This document shows, one piece after another, positions 34,396 through 43,877 of a stretch of 64,000 nt of DNA (within the stretch, counting starts at the first letter, position 1; each line of letters begins with the position of its first letter). The notes beneath the pieces were generated by a model that saw only the letters and a list, made by a program, of their open reading frames with translations, searched no databases and had not been told where the DNA came from. Location: NCBI GenBank assembly GCA_963700705.1, contig CAVOYQ010000001.1:124001-188000 (forward strand), written 5' to 3'. A program made the translations under genes and the position numbers. Source of the stretch: JAHEFT01 sp963700705 (GTDB lineage Bacteria; Pseudomonadota; Gammaproteobacteria; Xanthomonadales; SZUA-36).

Positions 34396-36897
34396 TCAGG
34401 CGGTTCGCAGCACGCTGATCGGGGGGTGTGTGATGACCCGCCAGGTGGCAATCATTCCGCTGACTCCGACAAATACCATGCCGGCGATTGGTCCTGCCAG
34501 CCACAGCGTCATGCTGAAATGGTAGTCCAGGTCGAATAGCCGGGTGGCCAGCAGGTAACCGGCCAGGGTGGCGCCGGCCGCAGCCAACAGGCCGGCCAAC
34601 AGGCCAATAGCCAGGAACTCGGTTGCGACGCCGCCTAAAACACGCCGCTTGGAAGCGCCGAAAGTCCGCAGCATGGCGCTCTCATACCTGCGCTCGTCAC
34701 GGGTTGCCTGGACCGCGGCCCACAGCACGGTAAGTCCCGCCAGCAAAGTGAAAACGAATACCGCCTGCACGGCTAACGCTGCCTTGTCCATGACGTCGCG
34801 CACCTGGCCGAGGATGGCATCCAGGTCAATTGCGGTAACGCTCGGAAAGGCCCGCATCAGGTCCAGCACCGCGCCACGGTCAGATTCGTCGACATAAAGG
34901 CTGGTGATGTAGGTCGCGGGGTAGGGCTCCAGTACACCGGGTGAAAACACCATGAAAAAATTCGGGCTGAAGGAATCCCACTCCACCGTCCGGAAACTGG
35001 TGACGCGGGCACTGACGGTTTCACCGGCGATGTCAAAACTGAGCTCATCGCCCAGTTGCAGTCCCAGCTCCTGGCCAAAGTCCTGCTCCACGGAGACTTC
35101 ACTGCCACTGAAATCGCGGTCCCAGGCTTCGCCGTCGACGATTCGGTTGTCAGATTGCAGGACGTCGGTCCAGCTGAGGTTGGCGTCCCGCCTGGCCCAG
35201 CGCTCCCCCTGCGGGTCTTCAAACGTCATCTGGGTCACGTCTTCGCCGTTTATGTGGGTCATGCGAGCCCGCACCAGCGGAACGAACCGTGGAACCTCCA
35301 GTTGCCGCTGCTCCAGGAAAGACGTCATCGGCGCAACCTCCGCGGGTTGAATATTGATCAGGAACTGGTTGGGCGCATTGTCAGGCAGGCTTTGCCGCCA
35401 GGTATCCATCAGTTCCGTGCGCACGGTGGAAAGCAGCAACAGGACCATCAGTCCGAGACCAAACGCGACGATCTGCACGACGCTTTCCCTGCCGCGCCGG
35501 GCAAGGTTGGCAAGTCCATAGCGCCAGGCCACGCCTGCGGCGCCGCGGAATCCCTGCAGTGATTTAACCAACAGCCAACCGGACAGGCCTAGCGCCAGGA
35601 AAGTCGCGGCGGCGCCGGCAAATATCGTCAGGACCAACTGGGTATCGCGCATGATCCAGAGCAGCAGGGACAGGATGGCGGCGACACCGGCCAGCCAACT
35701 GATGCCGTAGCGCAGCGGAGGCGGCTCTATGTCCTGCCGCAGAACGCGCATGGGCGGCGTTTTACCCATCTGCGCAAGGTCGGGAAGGGCGAATCCGCCA
35801 AGGATGCTCAAAGCGGTAATCAGGCCGAGAATAGCGGGTTGCATACCCGGGGGTGGCAAAGCATGGCCGATCATGTCACGCATCAGCCAGGCCAGCCCCA
35901 GTTGTGCAACAAAGCCCAGCAGCGTTCCGATGATACTGCCGGCCAGGGCCAGCATCAGCAACTGCAGGACGCTGCTTCGGAATATCAGCGACTGGCTGGC
36001 GCCCATGCATTTCATCAGGGCAATCCGGTCACGGTGCCGGTAGGAGTAGCGGCGTGCGGCCATGGCCACTGCCACCGCCGCGAGCAGGACAGACACCAGC
36101 GACGCCAGGTTCAGGAACCGTCCGGAACGTTCCATCGAGGAACGGATCTGCGGATTGGTGTCCTTGATATCGGCCAGGTCCTCGCTGTCGGAAAGCCGTT
36201 CTTCGAGCAGCGGTTTGAAGTCATCAACTTTATCGCGATCGCCGGCAAACAGCATCCGGTACCGGACCCGGCTGCCCGGCTGAATCAGCCTGGTTGCCTC
36301 CAGGTCCGCCTGGTTGATCAAAAGAGTAGGCGCCAGGTCAACGAAGCTCCAGCCTTCGTCGGGCCGGAAATCCAGCACCCGGGTCAGCCGCAGGACAGCG
36401 CCGCCGACTTCCAGCTCGGCGCCGGTATCGATTCCCAGCCGCGCCATCAGGCGGGGGGAAGCCCAGGCTTCACCGGGACCCGGGATTCCGGTCGTGACAC
36501 GAATTTCTCCGAGCAGGCGCTCCGAGGTTTTCAGTTGCCCGCGCAGCGGGTAACCGCTGGTCACTGCCCGCACGGCAGCCAGCGTGTTGGCTTCACCGGC
36601 AAAGACCACGCTCGGCGTGCTGGTGACCTGGGCGGTCGCCAGGCTGTTCTGCCCGGCAAGCACAGCGAATTCGGGGTTTATGGGCTGCGTGGAGTTCAGC
36701 TGCAGGTCGGCGGCAAGTGACTCCGTGGCCCTCAATTCCACGGCCTGGCTGACCCGGTCAGTCAGGAACGCGACGCCGGTGAGAGCGGTGACCGCGACCA
36801 GCAACGCTATCATCAGGACCGTCAGTTCACCCGCGCGCCAGTCGCGCGCCAGTAATCTGAACGCCAGTCGGGCGGTGTTGGCGATTCCCCTGGTCAA
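34396..36897 (-). CDS. ybbP: ABC transporter permease YbbP (FtsX-like)
   Basis: Large inner-membrane permease of the MacB/FtsX class, 833 residues from the TTG at 36897, which overlaps the ybbA stop as TTGA. An ATG start farther upstream would lie inside ybbA and is not favoured. It has one membrane helix near the start (LTVLMIALLVAVTALTGVAF), a large periplasmic domain, two FtsX blocks (SLVSVLLAAVAVAMAARRYSYRHRDRIALMKCMGAS and AGLTVLWAAVQATRDERRYESAMLRTFGAS) and about ten helices in all. The E. coli homologue is next to tesA as here; its substrate is not established. Confidence 0.9.
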   Translation of the reverse strand: MTRGIANTARLAFRLLARDWRAGELTVLMIALLVAVTALTGVAFLTDRVSQAVELRATESLAADLQLNSTQPINPEFAVLAGQNSLATAQVTSTPSVVFAGEANTLAAVRAVTSGYPLRGQLKTSERLLGEIRVTTGIPGPGEAWASPRLMARLGIDTGAELEVGGAVLRLTRVLDFRPDEGWSFVDLAPTLLINQADLEATRLIQPGSRVRYRMLFAGDRDKVDDFKPLLEERLSDSEDLADIKDTNPQIRSSMERSGRFLNLASLVSVLLAAVAVAMAARRYSYRHRDRIALMKCMGASQSLIFRSSVLQLLMLALAGSIIGTLLGFVAQLGLAWLMRDMIGHALPPPGMQPAILGLITALSILGGFALPDLAQMGKTPPMRVLRQDIEPPPLRYGISWLAGVAAILSLLLWIMRDTQLVLTIFAGAAATFLALGLSGWLLVKSLQGFRGAAGVAWRYGLANLARRGRESVVQIVAFGLGLMVLLLLSTVRTELMDTWRQSLPDNAPNQFLINIQPAEVAPMTSFLEQRQLEVPRFVPLVRARMTHINGEDVTQMTFEDPQGERWARRDANLSWTDVLQSDNRIVDGEAWDRDFSGSEVSVEQDFGQELGLQLGDELSFDIAGETVSARVTSFRTVEWDSFSPNFFMVFSPGVLEPYPATYITSLYVDESDRGAVLDLMRAFPSVTAIDLDAILGQVRDVMDKAALAVQAVFVFTLLAGLTVLWAAVQATRDERRYESAMLRTFGASKRRVLGGVATEFLAIGLLAGLLAAAGATLAGYLLATRLFDLDYHFSMTLWLAGPIAGMVFVGVSGMIATWRVITHPPISVLRTA

Positions 36898-37640
36898 CGC
36901 GCTTGGTCCCCGCCTGTTGCAGGCGTCGGGGGACTTTCCCGTGTGGTTTCCTGTTCGATGCGACCGGCGTCCATATGCAGGACACGGTCGCAACGGGCAG
37001 CCAGTTCGAGGTCGTGCGTCACCAGGACCAGTGTCGTTTTGGTCTCATCGTTCATCCGGAACAGCAGGTCGATCACGGTGTCTCCGGTCCGCTTGTCCAG
37101 GTTGCCGGTAGGCTCATCGGCGAACAGCACAGCCGGCTCGACCACGAAGGCCCGGGCGATGGCCACGCGTTGTTTTTCACCGCCGGACAGCTGGTGCGGG
37201 TAGTGGCTCTTGCGGGGTTCCAACCCCACCGTGCGAATCGCCTGTAACGCGGCTTCGGCGGCATGCTCCACGCCTGCCAGTTCCAGCGGCAGCATCACGT
37301 TTTCCAGCGCGGTTAACGATGAGACCAGGTGGAAAGACTGGAAAACGAATCCCACGTTGTTGGCGCGCAGTGCAGCACGGCCATCTTCGTCCAGTGACGT
37401 GATTTCCGTGCCGTCGAGCCAGATTTCGCCCGCGCTTGGAACATCCAGCCCCGCCAGCAGTCCCAGCAGGGTAGACTTGCCGGCACCGGAAGCTCCGACA
37501 ATGGCGATGGATTCGCCGTGGCGGACTTCGAGGTCGACACAGTCAAGGATGGTCAGTGTCCCCTCGGGGCTGCTAACCTGTTTACTTAACTGCCGGGCTT
37601 TCAGCGCGGAACCGGATTTTTTTGTTTCAGAGGTATTCAT
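36894..37640 (-). CDS. ybbA: ABC transporter ATP-binding protein YbbA
   Basis: ATPase partner of YbbP, 248 residues from the ATG at 37640 (a TTG at 37649 is possible). Walker A GASGAGKST (about residues 50-58), Q loop FVFQSFHLVSSLTALENVMLPLEL of the LolD/MacB class, signature LSGGEKQRVAIARAF, Walker B VLFADEPTGNLD and the H loop LVTHD. Its ATG and that of tesA are read from the two strands of one CATG, so the two transcripts must overlap at their 5' ends. Confidence 0.93.
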   Translation of the reverse strand: MNTSETKKSGSALKARQLSKQVSSPEGTLTILDCVDLEVRHGESIAIVGASGAGKSTLLGLLAGLDVPSAGEIWLDGTEITSLDEDGRAALRANNVGFVFQSFHLVSSLTALENVMLPLELAGVEHAAEAALQAIRTVGLEPRKSHYPHQLSGGEKQRVAIARAFVVEPAVLFADEPTGNLDKRTGDTVIDLLFRMNDETKTTLVLVTHDLELAARCDRVLHMDAGRIEQETTRESPPTPATGGDQAR

Positions 37641-38313
37641 GCGTCTCAAGTATTTTCTGTTGTTGGTTATCGTCGGTATCGCGGCCCATCCGGCTTTTGC
37701 TGAGGGTCCTGCTCAGCCGGGTCAGGATCAAGAGCCTGTCATCCTTATCCTGGGCGACAGCCTCAGTGCAGCCTACGGGATGGAAATCAGCCAATCCTGG
37801 CCGAGCCTGTTGCAGGAGCGCCTCATACAAAATGGTTACACTTACCGTGTTTTCAACTCGAGCATTACCGGCGACACAACCCAGGGCGGCCTGGCGCGGC
37901 TTCCCAGGCTACTCGACCGGCACTCGCCGGACCTCGTGATCCTGGAACTCGGTGGCAACGACGGCCTTCGGGGCCTGCCCATCGAAGTGACCCGGGATAA
38001 CCTTTCATCCATGATCACCCGGAGCCAGGGCGCCGGCGCTGCCGTGATCCTTGCAGAGATGAGGATTCCGCCGAATTACGGCCTGTCCTACACGGAAAAG
38101 TTCAATGCAATGTACCCGGCACTGGCCGGGCAGTACGGCATCATCATGCTGCCGTTCCTGTTACAGGATATCGCGCTGGAGGACGGGTTGATGCAGGCGG
38201 ACGGCATACACCCGACCGCGCAGGCGCAACCCCTGATCGTCGACCGGGTGTGGCAGGTGCTTGAGCCTGTCCTCGCCGGGGGCGGCAACCAGCCACAGGT
38301 GTTACTCGACTAG
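37639..38313 (+). CDS. tesA: Acyl-CoA thioesterase I / arylesterase TesA
   Basis: Periplasmic SGNH-family hydrolase acting on acyl thioesters, lysophospholipids and aryl esters. The 224-residue product has a signal peptide (FLLLVIVGIAAHPAFA), block I LGDSLSAAYG with nucleophile Ser41, block III GGNDGLRG, and block V DGIHPTAQAQ with the catalytic Asp and His. The start is placed at the ATG at 37639 by the AGAGG six bases upstream. It is divergent from ybbA as in E. coli. Confidence 0.95.
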   Translation: MRLKYFLLLVIVGIAAHPAFAEGPAQPGQDQEPVILILGDSLSAAYGMEISQSWPSLLQERLIQNGYTYRVFNSSITGDTTQGGLARLPRLLDRHSPDLVILELGGNDGLRGLPIEVTRDNLSSMITRSQGAGAAVILAEMRIPPNYGLSYTEKFNAMYPALAGQYGIIMLPFLLQDIALEDGLMQADGIHPTAQAQPLIVDRVWQVLEPVLAGGGNQPQVLLD

Positions 38314-39355
38314 CACCTTCTCCACGTCCGTGGAAAACTCGACCCGTTGATCCATCGCCGGGGTCAGGTACACCTTGCCGGACTCATCGACCACCAGGAC
38401 CTGGTCCAGGCCCAACGCGCGGGCTACGGCAGGCCAGCCATCCAGGCCTGCCACCACCAGCGCAGTCGCGGCCGCGTCCGCCACGATACCTTCCGCGGTG
38501 ATCACCGTGACCGACGCCACGTCTCTGTACCGGCCAACCGGTGTGCGGGTCGAGGATGTGCGGGTAGCGCTCCTGGTTGTCCTGACGGAAACGCTCATAG
38601 TTGCCGGACGTGAACAGGGCTTCGTCACCCCGCACCTCCACCGCCCCGAGGATACCGCCTCCGGGCTGCCTGACGGCCACCCTCCAGGGCCGGTTCCCGT
38701 GGTGACCTATCGCGCGCAGATCCCCGCCGGCGTTGACGATGGCGTTGGATATATCGTGTTCCTGCAGATACCGGATGGCCAGATCCACGGCATAACCCTT
38801 GGCGATGCCGCCAAAATCCAGTTCTACCAGCGGATTATCAGAGCTCAGTTGCAGGCCGTCGATGTGAATGTCCCGGCTCGATGGATGGTGCATGAGAATG
38901 GCATCGATATCCGCCTGGTCCGGGGGCGGGCCGATGATGGGATAGTCAGAAGTATGAAAGCCCCACAAGCCGATCAGCGCACCGATTGCCGGGTTGAAGC
39001 GGCCGTCCGTTTGCTCTTCGATCACCTGTGACTGCCGGATCATTTCGACAATGCCTTCGTCTGCCTCGGCCGGCTGCCCGTTGGCAAATGCACGGTTGAT
39101 ATCGACCAGTCTGCCGGGTTCCCAGGCATGCCAGTTCTTGTGCATGCCCTGGAACATTTGCTGCAGTTCGGCAAACGCCTGGCTGGCCTGTTCGCTGGAA
39201 ACGCCCCACAGTTTGACCTCTACGATGGTTCCGAACACGAATAACTCGGCGCTTTGTTCCTCGTCCCGCTGACAGGCGGACAACAGGATCAGGCACAGCC
39301 ATCCGGCCATGACGGTTGCCCCAACGGCTCTGCGACGAGTGGCAGTGGACGTCAT
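38302..39355 (-). CDS. apbE: FAD:protein FMN transferase ApbE, frameshifted
   Basis: Periplasm-facing lipoprotein that attaches FMN to the Thr of RnfG and RnfD through a phosphoester bond. Signal peptide with lipobox LLSAC (Cys about residue 28). Core motifs: FGTIVEVKLW, FNPAIGALIGLWGF, LDFGGIAKGYAVDLA, NAGGDLRAIG and ILDPHTGWPV. Near 38525 the frame changes: PVQ joins DVASVTVITAEG, then ADAAATALVVAGL, the expected continuation. One extra base explains it. Last gene of the 13-gene Rnf/oxidoreductase operon, where its two substrates are encoded. The 3' end overlaps the convergent tesA by 12 bases. Confidence 0.9.
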
Positions 39356-39377
39356 ATGGTTTCCAGCACCGGGAGAA

Positions 39378-39527
39378 TCAGGATTTGCCTTTGTTCGTGC
39401 ACTCGGTCTTGTCGACGCAGGTGGTGCAGCCGGTGCATCCAGCCGCGCGCTGACCGCGCCGGTGGGTCAGTCCGAAACCGACGAAAAACACGATCAAAAG
39501 CAACACGGGTATGATGAAGTCCTGCAT
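39378..39527 (-). CDS. Small Cys-rich membrane protein in the Rnf operon
   Basis: A 49-residue reading frame beginning MQDFIIPVLLLIVFFVGFGL, a single membrane helix, then THRRGQRAAG and a cytoplasmic Cys cluster, CTGCTTCVDKTEC. It fills the gap between rnfA and apbE on the operon strand with no other candidate there. In layout (helix plus four Cys, beside apbE) it recalls NqrM, the iron-delivery protein needed for Na+-NQR, but the Cys spacing is not that of NqrM. A role in inserting iron or Fe-S into the Rnf complex is an inference. Confidence 0.7.
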   Translation of the reverse strand: MQDFIIPVLLLIVFFVGFGLTHRRGQRAAGCTGCTTCVDKTECTNKGKS

Positions 39528-39566
39528 GAAATTACCGTCGAACAGCCGGTGGCGGCGATAGATCCA

Positions 39567-40142
39567 TCATAACATTCCCGCAAAGCCCATGAACGCGAGG
39601 GACAGCGTTCCTGCGATGATCAGGACCAGGCCGGTCCCCTTTGCGATGCCGGGTACATCCGAAAATTCCATCGACTCGCGGATCGAAGCCATCAGGACCA
39701 GCGCCAATGTCAGGCCCAGACCGGCGCCAATGGCAAAAACGATGCCCTGTAAAAAGCCGTAGCCCCGGTTGGTCTGAAAAATGGCCAGGCCGAAAATGGC
39801 GCAGTTGGTCGTGATCAGCGGAAGGTAAATCCCGAGTTGCCGGAACAGGACGGGTGACAGTTTCTTGATCACCACCTCCACGATCTGGACCAGGGAGGCG
39901 ATAACGATAATAAACGAGATGATTCGCAGGAAGGGAAAGGCTTCGAGCACGTATTTATTCAGAAACCATGCGCTCAGGGAAGTCAGCACCAGCACAAAGA
40001 TATTGGCCAGGCCCATTCGCAGGGCGGTTTCCACCCGTGCGGAAACGCCCATGAAGGGGCACAGGCCCAGGAACATGGCCAGCGTGAAGTTATTCACGAT
40101 CATGGCCGAGAAGAAAATCGAAAATAGCGTCTGGTCACTCAT
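39567..40142 (-). CDS. rnfA: Rnf electron transport complex subunit RnfA
   Basis: Integral membrane subunit of the Rnf ferredoxin:NAD+ oxidoreductase. The 191-residue product has six helices and the family's conserved stretches VNNFTLAMFLGLCPFMGVS and YLPLITTNCAIFGLA, in which Cys residues in opposite half-repeats hold a membrane [2Fe-2S] centre with RnfE. The start overlaps the rnfE stop by four bases. Confidence 0.95.
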   Translation of the reverse strand: MSDQTLFSIFFSAMIVNNFTLAMFLGLCPFMGVSARVETALRMGLANIFVLVLTSLSAWFLNKYVLEAFPFLRIISFIIVIASLVQIVEVVIKKLSPVLFRQLGIYLPLITTNCAIFGLAIFQTNRGYGFLQGIVFAIGAGLGLTLALVLMASIRESMEFSDVPGIAKGTGLVLIIAGTLSLAFMGFAGML

Positions 40143-40774
40143 GCTGCCTGCTCCGCGTTTTCAGGCCGCCTTGCTTTCTTGCGTTGTTCAAAATACCCCA
40201 TGCCGAGCAGAATGAAGCCAAGCGTCAGGAAACCACCCGCCGGAAGAACCATTACGACCCATGGCTCAAAGTCCGGTCCAAACAGCGGGAATTCCAGGAA
40301 AGAGCCGGTTCCCAGGATCTCGCGGAAGCCGCCCATCATGACCAGCGCAATGGTAAAGCCGATACCCGTTCCCATGGCGTCCAGAAGGGAACGGAAGACG
40401 TTGTTCTTGGCTGAAAATGCCTCCTGCCTGCCCAGGATCATGCAGTTGACGACGATCAGGGCAATGAAAGCACCCAGTTCTTTGTGCTGCACGGGCGCGT
40501 AGGCCTGCAGCATCATGTCGGCCAGGGTCACGAACGTGGCGATCACCAGGATGTAGGCCGATATGCGCACTTCACTGGGGATGAAACGCTTGCAGGTTGA
40601 AACGAGAATACTGGAGCAGCAAATGACGAAAAAAGTTGCCGCACTCATGGCCAGCGCGTTTTTCACGCTGTTGGTGACCGCCAGCGCCGGACATAAGCCC
40701 AGCATCTGGATCAGCACCGGGTTTTCTTTCCAGATGCCGCGAATGAAATCCTGAGACGGTGTCGTTTTCTTCAC
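40139..40774 (-). CDS. rnfE: Rnf electron transport complex subunit RnfE
   Basis: Membrane subunit homologous to RnfA in inverted topology; 211 residues. Motifs: GIWKENPVLIQMLGLCPALAVTNS and GAFIALIVVNCMILGRQEAF, each with one of the Cys of the shared Fe-S centre. The tail after the last helix is Lys/Arg/Glu-rich. Overlaps rnfG and rnfA by four bases at either end. Confidence 0.95.
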   Translation of the reverse strand: MKKTTPSQDFIRGIWKENPVLIQMLGLCPALAVTNSVKNALAMSAATFFVICCSSILVSTCKRFIPSEVRISAYILVIATFVTLADMMLQAYAPVQHKELGAFIALIVVNCMILGRQEAFSAKNNVFRSLLDAMGTGIGFTIALVMMGGFREILGTGSFLEFPLFGPDFEPWVVMVLPAGGFLTLGFILLGMGYFEQRKKARRPENAEQAA

Positions 40775-41520
40775 TGGGTCGCCTCCTGGGTGCCCGGGCC
40801 CACATTTTCCGGTTCTGTCTTGTCACTGATCGCCGGCGCCGGTGGGATACCCTGCTCCAATACGGGAACCCATTCATCCAGGCCATGGTTGATGATATTG
40901 ATCACGGCTTTTGAAGAGATGGTCGCCCCCGTGATGGTATCGATTTCACCGGGCTGGCCCTTGCCTGCGCCTGCTTTGACCGGTATCAGCGGTGTGTCGC
41001 GACTTTCAAAAAACTGCGCGACGAAAGCCTGGTCCTTGAAAATCTTGTCACCCAGGCCCGGCGTTTCCTTGCTGTCGAGCACTTTCATTCCCAGGAGTTT
41101 TCGCGTGGCCGGGTCAAAGCTGAAAATCAATTGAACCACATCCTGAAACCCGGATTCCCCACGTGATATGGCGACACCTTTGAGCTGGTTGTCCGCGTCA
41201 TAGCCAATATAAACGCGCTTGAAATCGGACTCTTTTACACCGTCCGGAAGCGCCAGGGAAAGTTTGCCGTCGACCAGGTAATAGGTCCCGTAACGCACAA
41301 CGCCCGGCAACACTTCATAGACGGCCTTTTGCAGCTGTTCCGCCTTGTATGCGTCAATGATCGGCTTGGTTTGCAGGTTCACCAGCACGATCAGGAAGCC
41401 TGCCAGGGCTCCGGCGACGGTCAGTGTGGCCATCAGGCGAAGGGTGGAAACCTCCTTCGCTGCGGGGGCGTCCTGCTGCGGTGCCGCGGCGGATTCCGGG
41501 GTCTGAACCTTGTCGGTCAT
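40771..41520 (-). CDS. rnfG: Rnf electron transport complex subunit RnfG
   Basis: Single-helix subunit with a periplasmic FMN-binding domain. The 249-residue product starts at the ATG at 41520. A cytoplasmic N-terminal tail of about 25 residues (Ala/Pro/Gln-rich) precedes the membrane helix (LMATLTVAGALAGFLIVLV). FMN attaches covalently to Thr in DTITGATISSKAV (about residue 203), the target of ApbE at the end of the operon. Overlaps rnfD by four bases. Confidence 0.95.
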   Translation of the reverse strand: MTDKVQTPESAAAPQQDAPAAKEVSTLRLMATLTVAGALAGFLIVLVNLQTKPIIDAYKAEQLQKAVYEVLPGVVRYGTYYLVDGKLSLALPDGVKESDFKRVYIGYDADNQLKGVAISRGESGFQDVVQLIFSFDPATRKLLGMKVLDSKETPGLGDKIFKDQAFVAQFFESRDTPLIPVKAGAGKGQPGEIDTITGATISSKAVINIINHGLDEWVPVLEQGIPPAPAISDKTEPENVGPGTQEATQ

Positions 41521-42536
41521 GACTCGGCTCCCTTCTTCTTTTTCTTCGCGGAAGTGCCGAACAGGCGTGGCTGTGACACACGGTTGATGAACGGGACCAG
41601 CGCATTCATCAGCAGGATGGCGTACATCACGCCTTCCGGCAGCCCACCCCAGATCCGGATCAGCACGACCAGCAGACCGATTCCGAAACCAAAAATCCAG
41701 CAACCCTTGTTGCTGACGGGGGAGGTCACCATGTCGGTTGCCATGTAGACCGCACCCAGCATCAAGCCGCCCGAAAACAGCATGAACAGGGGCGGAAACT
41801 GGGAAATGCCAAGTGCATAAAAAAGACCAGAGACAACGAAAACCGACACGAAAATGCTGACCGGGATATGCCAGTTCAGGTGCCCGCGAAGCGCCAGGTA
41901 CAGGCCTCCGAGCAGGATCAGGAGGGCGGAAGTCTCGCCCAGTGAGCCCCCGGTGTTTCCGAAGAACAGATCGAAAAGAGGGGTAATGGCCGGGTTGTCG
42001 CCGAATTTCAGGTTACCCAACGGGGTAGCCCCTGTGATGGTGTCCGCAACCGGGCTGAAAAAAGGCAGCGCAAAAATGTCGCCCTGCAGGGTCGACCATT
42101 GTTCGGTCCTGGCGGGCCATGTCGTTATCGCCACGGGGAAGGCGGCCTGCAGGAAGGCGCGTCCGACCAGGGCCGGGTTGAAGATATTTTGCCCCAGTCC
42201 GCCAAAAACGATCTTGCCGAAGGTCATTCCGAAAGCGCCGCCCAAAAAGGCCATCCAGAGTGGAAAACCCGGTGGCAGCGTCAGGCCCAGCAACAGCCCC
42301 GTGATCATTGCGGACCCATCCGCAAGCGAACCGGGGCGGGATCCGAACAGGCGCTCAGCCAGCAGACAACCGGCACTGCTGGCCAGAAGAATGAAAATAG
42401 CGCTGGGCCCGAAGAAATAAATCGATGCGCCGATAACCGGCACCAGGCTGAACACCACCGACCACATGATGCGCGTGGTCGACTCGGGTGAACGCACGTG
42501 GGGTGAGGCGGTTACCCTGACAATGGAGTCGGTCAT
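41517..42536 (-). CDS. rnfD: Rnf electron transport complex subunit RnfD
   Basis: Membrane subunit of 339 residues with about nine helices. Covalent FMN site DTITGATPLG (about residues 164-173). Other family stretches: SADGSAMITGLLLGLTLPP-like LADGSAMITGLLLGLTLPPG and GGLGQNIFNPALVGRAFLQ. With RnfG and RnfC it forms the electron path and the ion-pumping core. Overlaps rnfC by four bases. Confidence 0.95.
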   Translation of the reverse strand: MTDSIVRVTASPHVRSPESTTRIMWSVVFSLVPVIGASIYFFGPSAIFILLASSAGCLLAERLFGSRPGSLADGSAMITGLLLGLTLPPGFPLWMAFLGGAFGMTFGKIVFGGLGQNIFNPALVGRAFLQAAFPVAITTWPARTEQWSTLQGDIFALPFFSPVADTITGATPLGNLKFGDNPAITPLFDLFFGNTGGSLGETSALLILLGGLYLALRGHLNWHIPVSIFVSVFVVSGLFYALGISQFPPLFMLFSGGLMLGAVYMATDMVTSPVSNKGCWIFGFGIGLLVVLIRIWGGLPEGVMYAILLMNALVPFINRVSQPRLFGTSAKKKKKGAES

Positions 42537-43869
42537 GCTTTAGCCTCACGGGCCTTTAAACGGCGCAGCTGGTTTTTGGACATGGCGAACAATTGGGACA
42601 AGGGAATATTGGACGGACAGACAAAAGAGCAGCAACCGCACAACATGCAATCATTCAGGTTGGCTTCTTCCGCCATCTCTTCATAACGTTCCACTTTCGC
42701 CAGGTCTCCCAGTAACTGCGGATTGAGGAATACCGGGCAGGCCTCGAGGCATTTTCCGCAGCGGATACAGGGCAGGATCTCCTGCCGCTTGCACTCGTTG
42801 TCGGCCAGGACGAGGACGGCGCCCGTGGCTTTCAGGATCGGCACGTCCAGGTTTGACTGGCCGAGGCCCATCATCGGGCCGCCGAACAGGATCTCGGTGG
42901 CGTCGTCAGTCAAACCGCCGCAGGCCTGGATGACATCACGCAGCTTGGTGCCGAAAGGGATCATCCAGTTACCGGGTTCACGAATACCGCGACCGGACAC
43001 CGTGATGATCCGTTCTATCAGGGGTTGTCCGGTTTCAAACACGATGGCCACGTTGGACGTGGTCGCCACGTTCTGTACCAGCGCGCCGATGGCGCTGGGC
43101 AAGGCTCCCGACGGCACTTCCCTGCCGGTTACCGCCTTGATCAACATTTTCTCGGCGCCCTGTGGATACTTGACCTTCAGCGGCGCGATGGTCACATCCA
43201 GGTCATCCGGCAACGTTTTGCGCATGATCTCGATCGCGTCGGGCTTGTTGGCCTCGATGCCGATCACCGCGCGCCTGATGCCCAGCGCTTTCAACATGAT
43301 CCGGATACCCAGGTGAACCTCTTCCGGCCGCTCCAGCATGGTGCGGTGGTCCGAAGTCTGGTACGGCTCACACTCGCAGCCATTGACCAGCAGCACGTCA
43401 ACCGGCTGATCCTTCGGCGGGTTCAACTTGACGTGGGATGGAAAGGCAGCACCCCCGAGGCCCACGATACCGGCCTGGAAAATAACCTTCGAGAGATCCT
43501 CCTCTTTCACATCCTGCCAGTGCGGAACGACCCGTGGCCGCTGCATTTGCGTGGAGTAAGGGTCAACGCTGATACGGATGGACGGAACCATTCGACCCGA
43601 CGGGTGCGGCCACAACTCGATCGATTTCACGCTCCCGGAGGCAGTGGCATGGATGGGGACGGAAACAAAGCCGCCCGCTTCGGCGATGACGTCCCCCGTT
43701 CAATGCGATCACCGGCCTTCACCAGGGCCTTTGCCGGCGCACCGATGTGCTGTGTCAGCGGCAGCACGATTTCATCGGTGAAAGGCATGCGCCGCGTGGC
43801 TTTCCCCGAAGTCAGATCCTTGTTCTCCGGGGGATGTACGCCGTGTCTGAAACTCAGAAGCTTGCTCAT
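42533..43869 (-). CDS. rnfC: Rnf electron transport complex subunit RnfC, frameshifted
   Basis: Peripheral cytoplasmic subunit that binds NADH and FMN and carries two [4Fe-4S] clusters. The N-terminal barrel domain (MSKLLSFRHGVHPPENKDLT onward) is in one frame until about 43682; the rest is in the next. In the GGGGG run there, one more G gives IERGDVIAEAGGFVSVPIHA, the family reading. Then follow IVGLGGAAFPSHVKL and VDVLLVNGCECEPY (NADH/FMN site), and CIRCGKCLEACPVFL and CMLCGCCSFVCPSNIPLSQ. Length of about 445 residues when joined. Almost certainly a sequence error, because the flanking operon is intact. Confidence 0.92.
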
Positions 43870-43877
43870 CACGGTAC

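Noticed and set aside
39378..39527. Naming the small Rnf-operon protein NqrM
   Set aside because: Cys number and place agree but the spacing and the rest of the sequence do not match what I know of NqrM.
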